A DNA stretch of 64,000 bases from Ectobacillus sp. JY-23. Lineage in GTDB: Bacteria > Bacillota > Bacilli > Bacillales > Bacillaceae_G. Location: contig NZ_CP095462.1 in NCBI RefSeq assembly GCF_023022965.1, positions 1,860,001-1,924,000 of the forward strand, in the 5' to 3' direction. How positions within the stretch are numbered: the first letter of the stretch is position 1; each line of letters starts with the position of its first letter. The translations under genes were made by a program, and so were the position numbers. This document shows, one piece after another, positions 19,375 through 28,977 of the stretch. Below the pieces are notes generated by a model. The model made no database searches. It was not told the DNA's origin and saw nothing but the letters and a program-made list of their open reading frames with translations.

Positions 19375-19686
19375 TTACAAACCGCTCAAAAACGCCTCGA
19401 TTTGCTCTTGTGTTTTACGATCTTTGTTTACATAGCGACCTACCTCTTGTCCATCACGGAATGCCACAAAACTCGGGATACCAAACACATCCATTTCAAT
19501 ACACACATCGATAAATTGATCGCGGTCTACATAATAAAACACATATTCATTGTACTTTTCCTCTACTTCCGGCATAAAAGGCTCGATAAAGCGACAGTCC
19601 GGGCACCAATCTGCAGAAAATAAAAGAATTGTGTTCCCTGCATTTTTAACTGTTTGTAATTCTTCAAGCGTTTCAATTTTTTTCAT
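19375..19686 (-). CDS. ytpP: Thioredoxin-like protein YtpP
   Basis: A 103-residue thioredoxin fold with active site WCPDC (in LLFSADWCPDCRFIEPFMP, about residues 25-37) and the cis-Pro region GIPSFVAFRDG. Probably a cytosolic thiol-disulfide reductase; its substrate is unknown. A clear AGGAGGAG precedes the ATG. First gene of the ytpPQ unit. Confidence 0.93.
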   Translation of the reverse strand: MKKIETLEELQTVKNAGNTILLFSADWCPDCRFIEPFMPEVEEKYNEYVFYYVDRDQFIDVCIEMDVFGIPSFVAFRDGQEVGRYVNKDRKTQEQIEAFLSGL

Positions 19687-19725
19687 ATAAAACTCCTCCT
19701 CTGTAGGAATGTCTTTGGTTCATTC

Positions 19726-20235
19726 TTATTGTATTATACCAGCCTTATACTGATACTGTCCCACCAACAGCTTCGCAACATGCGTGAACATCGCTTCACG
19801 ATCCACCTGCCCCGCAGTAAAAATACCGATTGCTCCTTCATTCGTACGGATATCCTTTCGCTTTGTATAAGCATTCATCACTTCACTAAGCTCAGCACCT
19901 GCCTGCAGTGGCTCTAAAAATTCATCTGGCAACGGAATACGGGCGCCCCCGGCAACATACGTTTCCCCTTGCTTTGTATAGAGCGCGCCCCAATTGCATA
20001 GGAATAAACCTCTATTTGTTTCTACAACACCGCCTTCAAGACCAATGGCATAATCAGCGCCTGTTTCTGTCAGTGCATATCGTGCACGATTGACAGCCCC
20101 CTCTATTGTTTCTTCATCAGAAAAAGGCTGCGCCGCTACACCCGACGGAGCATCTACCATCATAACTTCTTCTTGGACAGCATTTTTTACAGCTTGTACC
20201 TTTGTTTTGTTACAAGATCCAATTGCGATTTTCAT
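19726..20235 (-). CDS. DUF84 inosine/xanthosine triphosphatase
   Basis: A 169-residue protein of the DUF84/YjjX family, which hydrolyses non-canonical ITP/XTP and protects nucleotide pools. The N-terminus IGSCNKTKVQAV is the nucleotide-binding SxNxxK motif; later come SDEETIEGAVNRARYAL and AIGLEGGV. GAGGAGGG precedes the ATG at 20235. It begins right after the ytoP terminator, so it probably uses its own promoter or read-through. B. subtilis has no gene at this position that I can name. Confidence 0.88.
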   Translation of the reverse strand: MKIAIGSCNKTKVQAVKNAVQEEVMMVDAPSGVAAQPFSDEETIEGAVNRARYALTETGADYAIGLEGGVVETNRGLFLCNWGALYTKQGETYVAGGARIPLPDEFLEPLQAGAELSEVMNAYTKRKDIRTNEGAIGIFTAGQVDREAMFTHVAKLLVGQYQYKAGIIQ

Positions 20236-20251
20236 TATGTTCCCTCCTCAT

Positions 20252-20284
20252 AACAAGAAAAGGCCACATGGGCCTTTTCTTGTT
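20252..20284. terminator. Terminator after ytoP
   Basis: Perfect AACAAGAAAAGGCC / GGCCTTTTCTTGTT stem with a 5-nt loop at the ytoP stop; a T-rich stretch is part of the stem itself. It lies between ytoP and the DUF84 RBS. Confidence 0.8.
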
Positions 20285-21356
20285 ATGCGTTATTTTTAAT
20301 CGTTTCTAACGTTGTACGATCCGTTGCTTTCACGAGTTTTACGATGAGCTCTTTCGCAGCTGCGTAATCGTCAACATGCATAATAGAAGCATGTGTGTGA
20401 ATGTAGCGTGCACATACACCGATTACCGCAGAAGGCACACCGGAGTTACTCGTATGGACACGACCTGCATCTGTTCCGCCTTGTGATACAAAGTATTGAT
20501 ACGGAATATTATGCGTTTCTGCCGTATCTAAAATAAATTCACGCATACCTCTGTGCGTAACCATAGAGCGATCTAAAATACGAAGCAACGTACCTTTACC
20601 AAGCTGTCCGAATTCATTTTTATCACCGCTTGCATCGTTAGCAGGACTTGCATCCAATGCATAGAAAATATCCGGATTAATCATGTTAGCAGCAGTTTGC
20701 GCGCCGCGAAGCCCTACTTCCTCTTGTACTGTTGCACCGGAATACAGCATATTTGGTAGCATCTCATTCTTGAGCTCTTTCAGCAATTCAATTGCTAGCC
20801 CGCAACCATATCGATTGTCCCAAGCTTTTGCCATAATTTTCTTTTGATTAGCCATTGGTGTAAATGGACAAATCGGTAAAATTTGTTGCCCTGGTTTCAC
20901 ACCAAACGACAATGCTTGTTCACGGGAATCTGCACCAATATCAATCAACATATTTTTTATATCCATTGGTTTTGCTCGCAACTCTTCACTTAAAATGTGA
21001 GGCGGAATAGACGCAATCACACCCGTCACTGGTCCTTTTTCCGTAATGATTTGCACACGCTGCGCTAATAGCACTTGACTCCACCAACCACCAAGCGGCT
21101 GAAAGCGAAGCATACCGTTATCTGTAATTTGTGTGATCATGAAACCAACTTCATCCATATGTCCTGCCACCATGACACGCGGTCCGTTTTCATCACCTTT
21201 TTTCACACCGAAAACGCTTCCTAAACGATCCTGGATAATTTCGTCACTATACTTTGCTAATTCTTGTTTCATAAAGCGGCGTACCTCATGCTCAAACCCT
21301 GCAGCACCTGGTAGTTCCGTTAATGTACGAAACAGTTCCAACGTTTGTTCGTTCAT
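20283..21356 (-). CDS. ytoP: M42-family aminopeptidase YtoP
   Basis: Cytosolic di-zinc aminopeptidase, 357 residues. Metal and catalytic residues are visible in order: GHMDEVG (His/Asp), AWDNRYG (bridging Asp), QEEVGLRGA (catalytic Glu pair), ALDASPAND (Asp) and RVHTSNSG (His). The family forms tetrahedral dodecamers that degrade oligopeptides. AGAGGAGTGTGAAGT sets the ATG. Divergent from ytzB. Confidence 0.95.
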   Translation of the reverse strand: MNEQTLELFRTLTELPGAAGFEHEVRRFMKQELAKYSDEIIQDRLGSVFGVKKGDENGPRVMVAGHMDEVGFMITQITDNGMLRFQPLGGWWSQVLLAQRVQIITEKGPVTGVIASIPPHILSEELRAKPMDIKNMLIDIGADSREQALSFGVKPGQQILPICPFTPMANQKKIMAKAWDNRYGCGLAIELLKELKNEMLPNMLYSGATVQEEVGLRGAQTAANMINPDIFYALDASPANDASGDKNEFGQLGKGTLLRILDRSMVTHRGMREFILDTAETHNIPYQYFVSQGGTDAGRVHTSNSGVPSAVIGVCARYIHTHASIMHVDDYAAAKELIVKLVKATDRTTLETIKNNA

Positions 21357-21496
21357 ACTTCACACTCCTCTGTATGTATCCACCATATTTTTATTGTATC
21401 GAAATTTTGTAAATGTCGCTAGTTTCTTCTTTTTTCTTGCAAATTCGATTATACTGAGAGTGTTAGGTAATTTTTCGCAATTGAGGTGGAGAATTT

Positions 21497-21805
21497 ATGA
21501 AGTGGAAAAGTTTACTTATCGGTACAGGTCTCGGATTAGTAGCTGGATATGCGCTTGCAAATACATTGAAATCAGAACATGTGACTGCAGAAAAGGCTCT
21601 TAAAGCAGCCAAGCGTACATTTGCAAACAAAGGAGAAGTAACTGGCTCCTGGATTCATATGGTCCCTGAAGTGCTGGAACGATTCGACTTAACGTATGAA
21701 GTATATAGGGGCGGCATTACAATCAACATAGACGAAGAACAAGAGCGCTTCGAATTCCTGCTCGATGCGAAAACAGGTGCGATCTTAGAAGTCCATCCGT
21801 CTTAA
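21497..21805 (+). CDS. ytzB: PepSY-type protein YtzB
   Basis: A 102-residue protein with an N-terminal membrane anchor (MKWKSLLIGTGLGLVAGYAL) and a single PepSY-like domain (AEKALKAAKRTF...ILEVHPS). PepSY domains are often linked to protease inhibition at the cell surface; the partner is unknown. GAGGTGGAG lies before the ATG. It is divergent from ytoP and ends before the shared terminator with ytnP. Confidence 0.9.
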   Translation: MKWKSLLIGTGLGLVAGYALANTLKSEHVTAEKALKAAKRTFANKGEVTGSWIHMVPEVLERFDLTYEVYRGGITINIDEEQERFEFLLDAKTGAILEVHPS

Positions 21806-21867
21806 AAAACGAAGCTACTGTTTTTATGTCGCGAGAAAAGCTTGGGCCACAACATAATAGCAATTTT

Positions 21868-21899
21868 AAAACAGGGTGTCCTTAAGGGCACCCTGTTTC
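21868..21899. terminator. Bidirectional terminator (ytzB / ytnP)
   Basis: AAACAGGGTG / CACCCTGTTT stem between convergent genes, with T-rich sequence on both sides. Confidence 0.88.
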
Positions 21900-22736
21900 T
21901 TATACTCGTTCAATTTTACGCACAATATTGCCAGACTCGTCCCACTTTACCGCTCGTACGTATGCATCGTGGTAAAATGTGAACCACGCCCCGTTTTGTA
22001 TCCCCCACTGTAGCCAATGCTGTTTTTGGTGAATAGATGTAATTGGATAGTCATCGTACGCCATCACCCAAAGCGGGTTTTGATGTGCATGCGTCGGAAG
22101 CAAATCTCCCATATGCAGCATGATGTCATCATGCTGCATAACCAGTACAATTGCATGACCATCACTATGACCGCCTGTATGAATGACACGTATCGCTTCG
22201 TTCACAGATACCTCTTTTTCAAACGTTACCACTTGATGCTGCACAGGCTCCCAATTCTCCTTCCAGTACGTATGTCTGGAGCGCATATTCGGACGCCTCA
22301 TTTCATTCCATTCTATTTCTGAAACATATATTTTAGCATTTGGAAATGACGGTACCAATTTCTCATCATACCATTTGGTAAGACCGCTGGCGTGGTCAAA
22401 ATGCAGATGAGTCATTACGACTATATCAATATCTTCAGGTGTTAAGCCTAGCTCCTTTAGAGAACGCTCTACCTGTGATTCTTCTGTTACTCCTTGGTTA
22501 CGCTTCATCTTTTCATCCATTTTGTTGTTGCCAATTCCCGTATCAATGAGAATATTTTGTTCACCCTGCAGCAGCAATGGGTCTGTGCGTAAATGAATTC
22601 GGTTCATTTCATTATGCTCATACTTGCGCGACCATAATGCTTTTGGTACAACGCCGAACATTGCACCGCCATCCAAATATGTATTGCCTCCCACTAGCCA
22701 TGTTACTTGTATATCCCCGATTTGTAACGTATTCAT
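21900..22736 (-). CDS. ytnP: Metallo-beta-lactamase-fold lactonase YtnP
   Basis: A 278-residue MBL-fold hydrolase with the zinc motif THLHFDHASGL (HxHxDH, about residues 108-118), a downstream His in HTGGHSDGHA and Asp in LHMGDLLPTHAHQ. In B. subtilis YtnP degrades acyl-homoserine-lactone type signals and a Streptomyces inhibitor of development (quorum quenching). A single gene with GGGGAG upstream, convergent with ytzB. Confidence 0.92.
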   Translation of the reverse strand: MNTLQIGDIQVTWLVGGNTYLDGGAMFGVVPKALWSRKYEHNEMNRIHLRTDPLLLQGEQNILIDTGIGNNKMDEKMKRNQGVTEESQVERSLKELGLTPEDIDIVVMTHLHFDHASGLTKWYDEKLVPSFPNAKIYVSEIEWNEMRRPNMRSRHTYWKENWEPVQHQVVTFEKEVSVNEAIRVIHTGGHSDGHAIVLVMQHDDIMLHMGDLLPTHAHQNPLWVMAYDDYPITSIHQKQHWLQWGIQNGAWFTFYHDAYVRAVKWDESGNIVRKIERV

Positions 22737-22879
22737 ATTATCTCCCCTTTCCTATACAAGTGTACCACACAAACTCAAAAATGATGATGAGACGCAGTAC
22801 AAGTGTGTTGACTATACATAACAAAGTATCACTTTCGACTCGTTCCATTCATCGTAATGCCGATAGTACAGCAGGCATT

Positions 22880-22905
22880 AAAAAAGCCTGCGCATCAATG
22901 CGCAG
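22880..22905 (-). terminator. Intrinsic terminator overlapping the trmB stop
   Basis: CTGCGCA / TGCGCAG stem (22888-22894 with 22899-22905) followed by GCTTTTTTAAT on the minus strand; the trmB stop codon lies in the loop region. Confidence 0.85.
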
Positions 22906-23548
22906 ACTCATTTTGGAATTTGGCTTCTAGTCGATAAATACGATTCCCTTTTTGAGAAAACTTTTCTTCATACTCTGTCATAACATTGCCTTCAAACGCG
23001 CTGTTATGCAAATCAAGGCTGATATACGTTAACAGCATGCCATATGCCGAGATGCTGCATAGAGAGTACTCAAATAGCCCTTGGTTATCAGTTTTAAAGT
23101 GAATTTCTCCACCTTTTACCAAAACCTGCTCATAATTGCGCAAGAAGGACCGATAAGTGAGGCGACGTTTTTCATGACGTACTTTCGGCCAAGGATCTGA
23201 GAAATTCAGGTAGACGCGATCTACTTCACCATCGGCAAAGAATAACGTTAAATCTTTAGCATCTTTATTGATCAACTTTAAGTTTGGCAATTCCTCTTCC
23301 AATTGCTTGTCCAATACATCCACAATTACGCTAGAAAACTTCTCGATGCCAATGTAATTGATATGTGGATTTGCCTTTGCCATACCATAAATAAAACGGC
23401 CGCGGCCTGTTCCTATTTCGATATGAATCGGTTGTTCATTTCCAAATACATCCTTCCACGCGCCGCGATGAGCTTGCGGGTCAGAAATAACGATGTTTGG
23501 ATTTTCATTTAATTGATCGATTGCATATGGCTTATGTCTTAATCTCAT
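22895..23548 (-). CDS. trmB: tRNA (guanine-N7)-methyltransferase
   Basis: SAM-dependent enzyme that makes m7G46 in the tRNA variable loop. It has 217 residues, starting MRLRHKPYA after GAAGGGAGAATCATC. SAM-binding motif [11 protein letters not shown], the PGxGRF-like glycine loop, and the tRNA-acting segment [17 protein letters not shown] identify the family. A longer in-frame extension exists upstream but contains no RBS. Divergent from ytzH. Confidence 0.97.
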   Translation of the reverse strand: MRLRHKPYAIDQLNENPNIVISDPQAHRGAWKDVFGNEQPIHIEIGTGRGRFIYGMAKANPHINYIGIEKFSSVIVDVLDKQLEEELPNLKLINKDAKDLTLFFADGEVDRVYLNFSDPWPKVRHEKRRLTYRSFLRNYEQVLVKGGEIHFKTDNQGLFEYSLCSISAYGMLLTYISLDLHNSAFEGNVMTEYEEKFSQKGNRIYRLEAKFQNESAH

Positions 23549-23669
23549 GATGATTCTCCCTTCTATGACAGCAAAAAACCAAGTACCTCGCGCAGCACTC
23601 GGCTCAAGAATAAAATAAACAAAACTCACGGACACTATAAGGTGAATACAGGAAAGGATGTGATATTCG

Positions 23670-23948
23670 ATGCCTCTTACACACGAACACCAGGTAAGCA
23701 TCTTAAAGGATATCTTAACAAATCACCAAAGCGATTGCTGCGGTACAGTTTCCGAATGTGAACAGGTCGAACGATTGGTTGAATCGCTAATGAATAATCA
23801 CGCTGTAGGTGATGAACTAAAAGCGATGCTGGGTGATGTATACAATTATAGTCAAACCGGTAAATCATCAAGTGATCTCGGGCAGCATATTTCCAATCAT
23901 CAAGAACAAATTACCGGCTGGATTTCAGGAATGGACAGCTTTTCATAA
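23670..23948 (+). CDS. ytzH: YtzH-like protein
   Basis: A 92-residue acidic protein ([36 protein letters not shown]...) of the YtzH family, function unknown. GGAAAGGATGTGATATTCG precedes the ATG. It sits divergent from trmB and convergent with ytmP, overlapping the ytmP stop by 6 nt, as in B. subtilis. Confidence 0.85.
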   Translation: MPLTHEHQVSILKDILTNHQSDCCGTVSECEQVERLVESLMNNHAVGDELKAMLGDVYNYSQTGKSSSDLGQHISNHQEQITGWISGMDSFS

Positions 23949-24725
23949 CAAGTTTTCTAGATAACGCAGCCAATACTCTGTTTCGAAGGATTTGCCTTTG
24001 CTTTTGTACCATTGCACAGAAATAATGGACTGTGCAACAACATACCATTTCATTCTTCTTAACAATGAATCGTCTAATGCCATGCCATAATTTAAAAGCC
24101 ACGCTTCCCATTCTTCACGCGGAATGTACCAATGAAGAAGCATGCCAATGTCAAGAGCTGGGTCCGCAACAACTGCACCGTCCCAATCAATCAAATATAA
24201 TTGATCGCTATCAGACATCAGCCAATTATTATGGTTTACATCACAGTGACATACAACAGGCTGGTCATATCTCACTTCATGCAGCGCTTCCTCTAAGTAG
24301 TGAAGCGCTTTTTGGATAATTGGGATATGGATGACTTCTTCATCTAACGTCTCCAGCATTTGTCCTAAAATATCCGCTGCCCCAATTGGCTGCTTACCCA
24401 GCTTTTGAATCATTTGCAAAAGCGCATCGGACGTATGAATTTTCTTTAGTAAAAATGCCACTCGTTCCGAGCGCATGTCTTCTGGCTCTAGCTTATTACC
24501 GTTCAGCCAAGCTTGTGCAGAAATAACATCGCCACTTGCAATCCGTTTTGTCCACAGCAATTTCGGGACAATTCCTTCGGCGGAAAGCACAGCTAAAAAG
24601 GGGGAAGAATTCCGTTTTAAAAACAGCCGCCTCTCCCCTTGCTCTGCGAAGTATGCCTCACCCGTGGCGCCACCAGCAGGAATTATATTCCACTCTTCTC
24701 CTAATAATTGCTCCAACCATTCCAT
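23943..24725 (-). CDS. ytmP: Aminoglycoside-phosphotransferase-fold kinase YtmP
   Basis: A 260-residue kinase of the APH/choline-kinase fold. Visible motifs: GGATGEAYF (nucleotide loop), catalytic CHCDVNHNNWL (HxDxxxxN, about residue 160) and the metal motif LIDWDGAVVADPALDIG. The physiological substrate is not known; thiamine and choline kinases share this signature. The ATG at 24725 is preferred (MEWLEQLLG); the upstream extension lacks an RBS. It has its own promoter at 24852-24879. Confidence 0.88.
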   Translation of the reverse strand: MEWLEQLLGEEWNIIPAGGATGEAYFAEQGERRLFLKRNSSPFLAVLSAEGIVPKLLWTKRIASGDVISAQAWLNGNKLEPEDMRSERVAFLLKKIHTSDALLQMIQKLGKQPIGAADILGQMLETLDEEVIHIPIIQKALHYLEEALHEVRYDQPVVCHCDVNHNNWLMSDSDQLYLIDWDGAVVADPALDIGMLLHWYIPREEWEAWLLNYGMALDDSLLRRMKWYVVAQSIISVQWYKSKGKSFETEYWLRYLENLL

Positions 24726-24851
24726 CCTGTTAACAATTCCTTTTGTTGTTTTTATTGAAGACATCGTTCGTACGCAATGCCTCTATATTTACATGTAGAA
24801 CAAATCTTACGATTATATGACTTTTTTACAAAAAAGAGAGCTATCGCGGCA

Positions 24852-24879
24852 ATAATACCATAATAGCTACCTTTGTCAA
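24852..24879 (-). promoter_or_regulatory. SigA-type promoter of ytmP
   Basis: TTGACA (24874-24879) and TATTAT (24852-24857) on the minus strand, 16-bp spacer, in the 190-nt gap between amyX and ytmP. Confidence 0.65.
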
Positions 24880-24916
24880 TTCTACCTTTATTCGATTCTT
24901 ATAGTCAAGTATAGAA

Positions 24917-27049
24917 TCATTTGCTTTTTGCGATAATCCACAAACTAATCGGACTTACACAAAGCGTGTTTCCAATTAGTGCGGACGATGCTGTTATGTC
25001 TACTGTTTCACCATCAGCCAATATATGCCAATCAGCTACACTTGGTAATCGCACTTGTTGTTCCATCTCAGTTGGATTGAAAATAACACATATCTCACTC
25101 CACTGATCAAAGGAGCCGATATCATACAACTGATAAACAGTCACCCCGTCTGGTGCGGCCGGAAACGATACATGACGGCGCACTGCCTCGGCATCAGAAA
25201 GGCGAAAAGCAGCATGCCTTCTGCGGATGGCGATTAAACCTTTTACAAATGCTATATATTTCGCATGTGCATCCTTTCTTGCCCAGTCCAATTGATTAAT
25301 ATAATCGGGAGCGTTATAGCTGTTTTCTATACCTTGCTTTGTACGAAAGAATTCCTGTCCCGCGTGTATAAACGGAATTCCTTGTGCCAAAATAACCATT
25401 CCGGTTGCCAGCATATGCCTTCTTTTCCGAACTTCCTCTGTGTCATTTTTATTGCTTGCCCATAATTTATCCCACATGGTAGCATTATCGTGACATTCTA
25501 CATAATTTACACTTTGAGATGGACTAGCAAATAAAGCGTTATCTCCAGCTTTTAGTCCCACACTGCCTGTTAACAAATATTGAATGATTTCTCTGTTACA
25601 CGAACCGCCAAAAGCATATCCTCTATCTGTGCTATGAAAAGCACTTCCTTTAATAGTATCACGAAATACATCATTAAACTGAGCGATATTCGGCATACGA
25701 CGTGCATTGCGAAGCGTTGCTTTTTGCTCCTGCGGTAAGGGGGTGTTCAAATCCCATCCTTCCCCGAGCAAGAGCACATTTGGATTGATTGTATGGACAG
25801 CTTGTTCTATCGCATTCATAGTGTCCCAATCCAAAATCCCCATTAAATCAAACCGAAATCCATCTACCTTATATTCAGAGAGCCAATATAAAACAGAATC
25901 AATAATAAATTTTCGTACCATACGGCGTTCTGATGCCATATCGTTTCCTACTCCTGTACCGTTAGAGGGCATGCCGTTTTGGTCATGTCTGAAATAATAA
26001 CCGGGCACCAGCTTTTCAAACGATGAAGTTTCTCGTACGTACACGTGGTTATATACAACATCCAAGATAACTCGTAACCCTTGTTCATGGATGGACGCAA
26101 TCATTTGCTTCAGCTCTCGAATTCTGCTGTACGGGTCACCGGGATTGCTTGCATAGCTGCCCTCAGGCGCATTAAAATGAAGTGGATTGTAGCCCCAATT
26201 ATAGGCCGTAGGGGTCGCTTCATCAATGCCGTAAAAGTCATGAAGCGGTAATAATTCAATATGGGTGATTCCTAAATTACGAAGATACGTCAGACCCGTG
26301 TCTTGATGATGTGTTGCCGTTTCCATAACGCCCATATACTTTCCTTTATGCATTACACCGCTCTTAGGGTGCATCGTCAAATCTCGAACATGGACTTCAT
26401 AAATAATTGCGTCTGTGTAACTTTGCAACGGCACAACTGATGGACTCCCCACTTTTGTTTGTTCCAAGTCGACAATAACACCGTGTTCCCCGTTTAAAGA
26501 TACACTCTTTGCATATGGGTCTACAGCTTCGTGCCAAACAAGATTAATACATACTAATATTGTATAGCGTACACCATCTTGATCTCCCTCAGCGATTGCT
26601 TTCCATATTCCGTTTTCCTCTCGCTTCATCGGAATATCTGTATACTCGCTTTGTTCATACAAACGCAATTTTGCTGCTGTTGCTGTAGGCGCCCATACTT
26701 TACAAACACTTACCTGCTTGCTATAAGTGATTCCCAAATCATTGCCATCATAGCTATATAACGTATCAAATTCGCTCGTCCGAATAATAGCTCCTACCTG
26801 CAAATCTGTTGTTACATTTTGCTCATTCCGCACTGTATACATCACACCCAATATAGGAGCATGAGGTGTACTACATTCATATTTAATAAACTCTGACATT
26901 TGTATACGGTTTGTGACCGTCATATCCCATTCTTGTGCGCCGCATTGCAACTTAAAGTGGCCGGGGCCTTTATACATTGTAGGCATCAGTATTGTTACTT
27001 GATTGTTTCCGTCCAAATACGCTTCGAATGCGCGCTCAATTTTCAGCAT
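24917..27049 (-). CDS. amyX: Type I pullulanase
   Basis: Hydrolyses alpha-1,6 branches of pullulan, amylopectin and glycogen dextrins. It has 710 residues and no signal peptide, so it is intracellular. An N-terminal carbohydrate-binding/E-set region precedes the GH13 barrel. The pullulanase signature YNWGYNP, DVVYNHVY (region I), DGFRFDLMG (nucleophile Asp), LLGEGWD (acid Glu) and YVECHDN (third Asp) are all present. AGAGGATG before the ATG at 27049 suggests the start MLKIERAFE. A near-perfect cre site 68-81 nt upstream predicts CcpA repression. Confidence 0.95.
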   Translation of the reverse strand: MLKIERAFEAYLDGNNQVTILMPTMYKGPGHFKLQCGAQEWDMTVTNRIQMSEFIKYECSTPHAPILGVMYTVRNEQNVTTDLQVGAIIRTSEFDTLYSYDGNDLGITYSKQVSVCKVWAPTATAAKLRLYEQSEYTDIPMKREENGIWKAIAEGDQDGVRYTILVCINLVWHEAVDPYAKSVSLNGEHGVIVDLEQTKVGSPSVVPLQSYTDAIIYEVHVRDLTMHPKSGVMHKGKYMGVMETATHHQDTGLTYLRNLGITHIELLPLHDFYGIDEATPTAYNWGYNPLHFNAPEGSYASNPGDPYSRIRELKQMIASIHEQGLRVILDVVYNHVYVRETSSFEKLVPGYYFRHDQNGMPSNGTGVGNDMASERRMVRKFIIDSVLYWLSEYKVDGFRFDLMGILDWDTMNAIEQAVHTINPNVLLLGEGWDLNTPLPQEQKATLRNARRMPNIAQFNDVFRDTIKGSAFHSTDRGYAFGGSCNREIIQYLLTGSVGLKAGDNALFASPSQSVNYVECHDNATMWDKLWASNKNDTEEVRKRRHMLATGMVILAQGIPFIHAGQEFFRTKQGIENSYNAPDYINQLDWARKDAHAKYIAFVKGLIAIRRRHAAFRLSDAEAVRRHVSFPAAPDGVTVYQLYDIGSFDQWSEICVIFNPTEMEQQVRLPSVADWHILADGETVDITASSALIGNTLCVSPISLWIIAKSK

Positions 27050-27116
27050 GTTGTTCACCATCCTCTAGTTCGCATTGGCTTATTCCAACTGTTCCTAATA
27101 GTATATTCGTCTTAAC

Positions 27117-27130
27117 AGAAAACGTTTTCA
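27117..27130 (-). promoter_or_regulatory. CcpA-binding cre site upstream of amyX
   Basis: TGAAAACGTTTTCT on the minus strand matches the cre consensus (TGWAARCGYTWNCW) with an almost perfect palindrome. It lies 68-81 nt before the amyX start, a location suited to repression in glucose. Confidence 0.85.
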
Positions 27131-27208
27131 ACAAAATCATACTGACTTTTTTACGTGCAATAACATTTGATACGTACTAAAGATTGTTATGATGGTTTTT
27201 AGACTTCT

Positions 27209-27739
27209 TTATAAATGATAGACAAACAACTCTTCATATTTAGGAATGCGCATCATATGCGTTTCATACAATACAACCCTTGTAACTTCAAATGACAAAG
27301 GCTTCCAAACATATGAGGGAGGAAAAAATGCATTCTCTGCCGAAAAGCGTCTAGCTAGCGTAATATGCGGACGATATGGACGCTTTTCAAGCTCAATGCC
27401 CGTCATTTCGCACGTTTTATGAATCTCTACCTGCAAACTCATCAATTCTGGGGGATATGTTACATCAGCCCATAAAATACGCGGTCGTTCCGGGACACCA
27501 AATGTTTTTAAGCCTTTTAATGATAGTTCAAACTTTTGTACTCGAATGTTGCTAAGCTGTCGTTGTAAAGAAGGAAGCGCTTGTGCAGCACTTCCTAAAA
27601 ATGCAAGGGTAATATGATAATCATTCTGGTGCACCCACGTTCGAAACCCTAATGTGCTAGCCACTTTATTTTTCCACATTGCCAATTCTTCCTTTACAAA
27701 ATCAGGCAACGGAATTGCAATGAAATAATGATTCGTCAC
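27209..27739 (-). CDS. thpR: RNA 2',3'-cyclic phosphodiesterase (2H family)
   Basis: A 176-residue 2H phosphoesterase (YtlP). The two catalytic HxT motifs are YHITLAFLG (about residue 43) and PHITLARR (about 126). The family opens 2',3'-cyclic phosphate ends of RNA. It is separated from the MFS gene by 3 nt, so the two are one operon. Confidence 0.93.
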   Translation of the reverse strand: MTNHYFIAIPLPDFVKEELAMWKNKVASTLGFRTWVHQNDYHITLAFLGSAAQALPSLQRQLSNIRVQKFELSLKGLKTFGVPERPRILWADVTYPPELMSLQVEIHKTCEMTGIELEKRPYRPHITLARRFSAENAFFPPSYVWKPLSFEVTRVVLYETHMMRIPKYEELFVYHL

Positions 27740-27742
27740 TAA

Positions 27743-28909
27743 CTATACTCCCACCTTTTTATGCAAGGGCCCAATCAGCAAGGCAATCCCTGCACATGTT
27801 AACATAAAGAAGAAAATATATACATTTTCTACACCGAAGCGGTCCATCAGAACACCTCCAGTAAACGTACAAAACCAAGTACCAAACCCGCCCCCTGCTG
27901 TTGCATACAATGCCACTGCCGTTGATTGCATGGGGAGGGGGGCAAGTTGTCTCACACGTTGCAGAGCTGCAGGAATAAACAAACCAATCGATAGCCCTTG
28001 TGACATGGTTGTTGCGTAAACAAGAAGCAACGGTGGTTCAAAAAAGTAAAACAGCCAGCGCAATGCAGAAATACAGGCAGAAAACAAAAGAATATAAGTG
28101 ACGCCCCATTTTTGAATCCAGCCCTCCGCCCATTTCATAAATGGTGCCTCGCTGCCTGCTGCCAATAAAAAAGCAAAGCCTACTCCTGTCAGTGTACCCC
28201 CTAAATCTGTGATGAATAACCCGAAATATGTGTTATTTGCATAAATTGGACCAAATATCAAAAAGGTGCATAATAAAAACAAAGCAAATTGCTTATCCCG
28301 AAGCAAGTGCTTGCTTCCTTCTCTAATATTACCGCGTGTCGCAGCGTTATCCCTAGGGAGCTGTGTAATCAGTAATGCAGCAGTAAATAAAGCACCAGCA
28401 AATAAATAAAAGATGGCATACATACTAAAATATTCAGAAGCTTGACCTGCAACCAAAACCGCTACCGCAAAGCCAATGGCACCGTATAACCGAATGCTTC
28501 CATAAGCGCCTCCGCGCCTTTGTACGTGTGTTAACGTGATGCTATCTGAAATAGGGACAATCGCACTTTGCGCAAACGCCAAGAAAACTGCAATGATTAA
28601 TAGTACCCCATAGTTTTGCGTAGTTGTATAAATATATCCCATGATGCCTGTAAGCAATAACGCAAAAAATAAAATATGACGCGGTTTCTGCGTATAATCC
28701 GAGAATATCCCCCACATGGGCTGTATTAAAATCATCACGACCGGTCCAACAGACATAATATTGCCAATTTGCATGCCTGAGAGCTTTACTTGCTCTTTTA
28801 AATATACGCCAAGAAGCGGAAATAACGCGCCAATCCCGAAAAAGATTAAGAAATAAAGTATACGAAACGTAACAGATGCTCTTGCTTCTCGTTGTACAGA
28901 TAGCTCCAT
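27743..28909 (-). CDS. Major facilitator superfamily transporter
   Basis: A 388-residue integral membrane protein with about 12 hydrophobic helices (starting RILYFLIFFGIGALFPLLGVY). It resembles the MFS_1-like/PPP group (sugar, nucleoside or phenylpropionate permeases); the substrate cannot be inferred. GAGGGAGAGAATAAC fixes the ATG at 28909. An 18-bp hairpin without a T-run abuts this RBS, so translation may be controlled by RNA structure. It is followed at once by thpR. Confidence 0.85.
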   Translation of the reverse strand: MELSVQREARASVTFRILYFLIFFGIGALFPLLGVYLKEQVKLSGMQIGNIMSVGPVVMILIQPMWGIFSDYTQKPRHILFFALLLTGIMGYIYTTTQNYGVLLIIAVFLAFAQSAIVPISDSITLTHVQRRGGAYGSIRLYGAIGFAVAVLVAGQASEYFSMYAIFYLFAGALFTAALLITQLPRDNAATRGNIREGSKHLLRDKQFALFLLCTFLIFGPIYANNTYFGLFITDLGGTLTGVGFAFLLAAGSEAPFMKWAEGWIQKWGVTYILLFSACISALRWLFYFFEPPLLLVYATTMSQGLSIGLFIPAALQRVRQLAPLPMQSTAVALYATAGGGFGTWFCTFTGGVLMDRFGVENVYIFFFMLTCAGIALLIGPLHKKVGV

Positions 28910-28924
28910 GTTATTCTCTCCCTC

Positions 28925-28963
28925 ATGGTTGAACCGCCCTTCTATGAAGGACGGTTCAACCAT
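28925..28963 (-). promoter_or_regulatory. 18-bp hairpin in the leader of the MFS gene
   Basis: Arms 28925-28942 and 28946-28963 pair along 18 bp with one G-U wobble and a 3-nt loop. The 3' arm ends a few nt before the GAGGGAG RBS. No T-run follows, so a simple terminator of pepV is unlikely. Confidence 0.7.
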
Positions 28964-28977
28964 AGCTGTAATTTATC

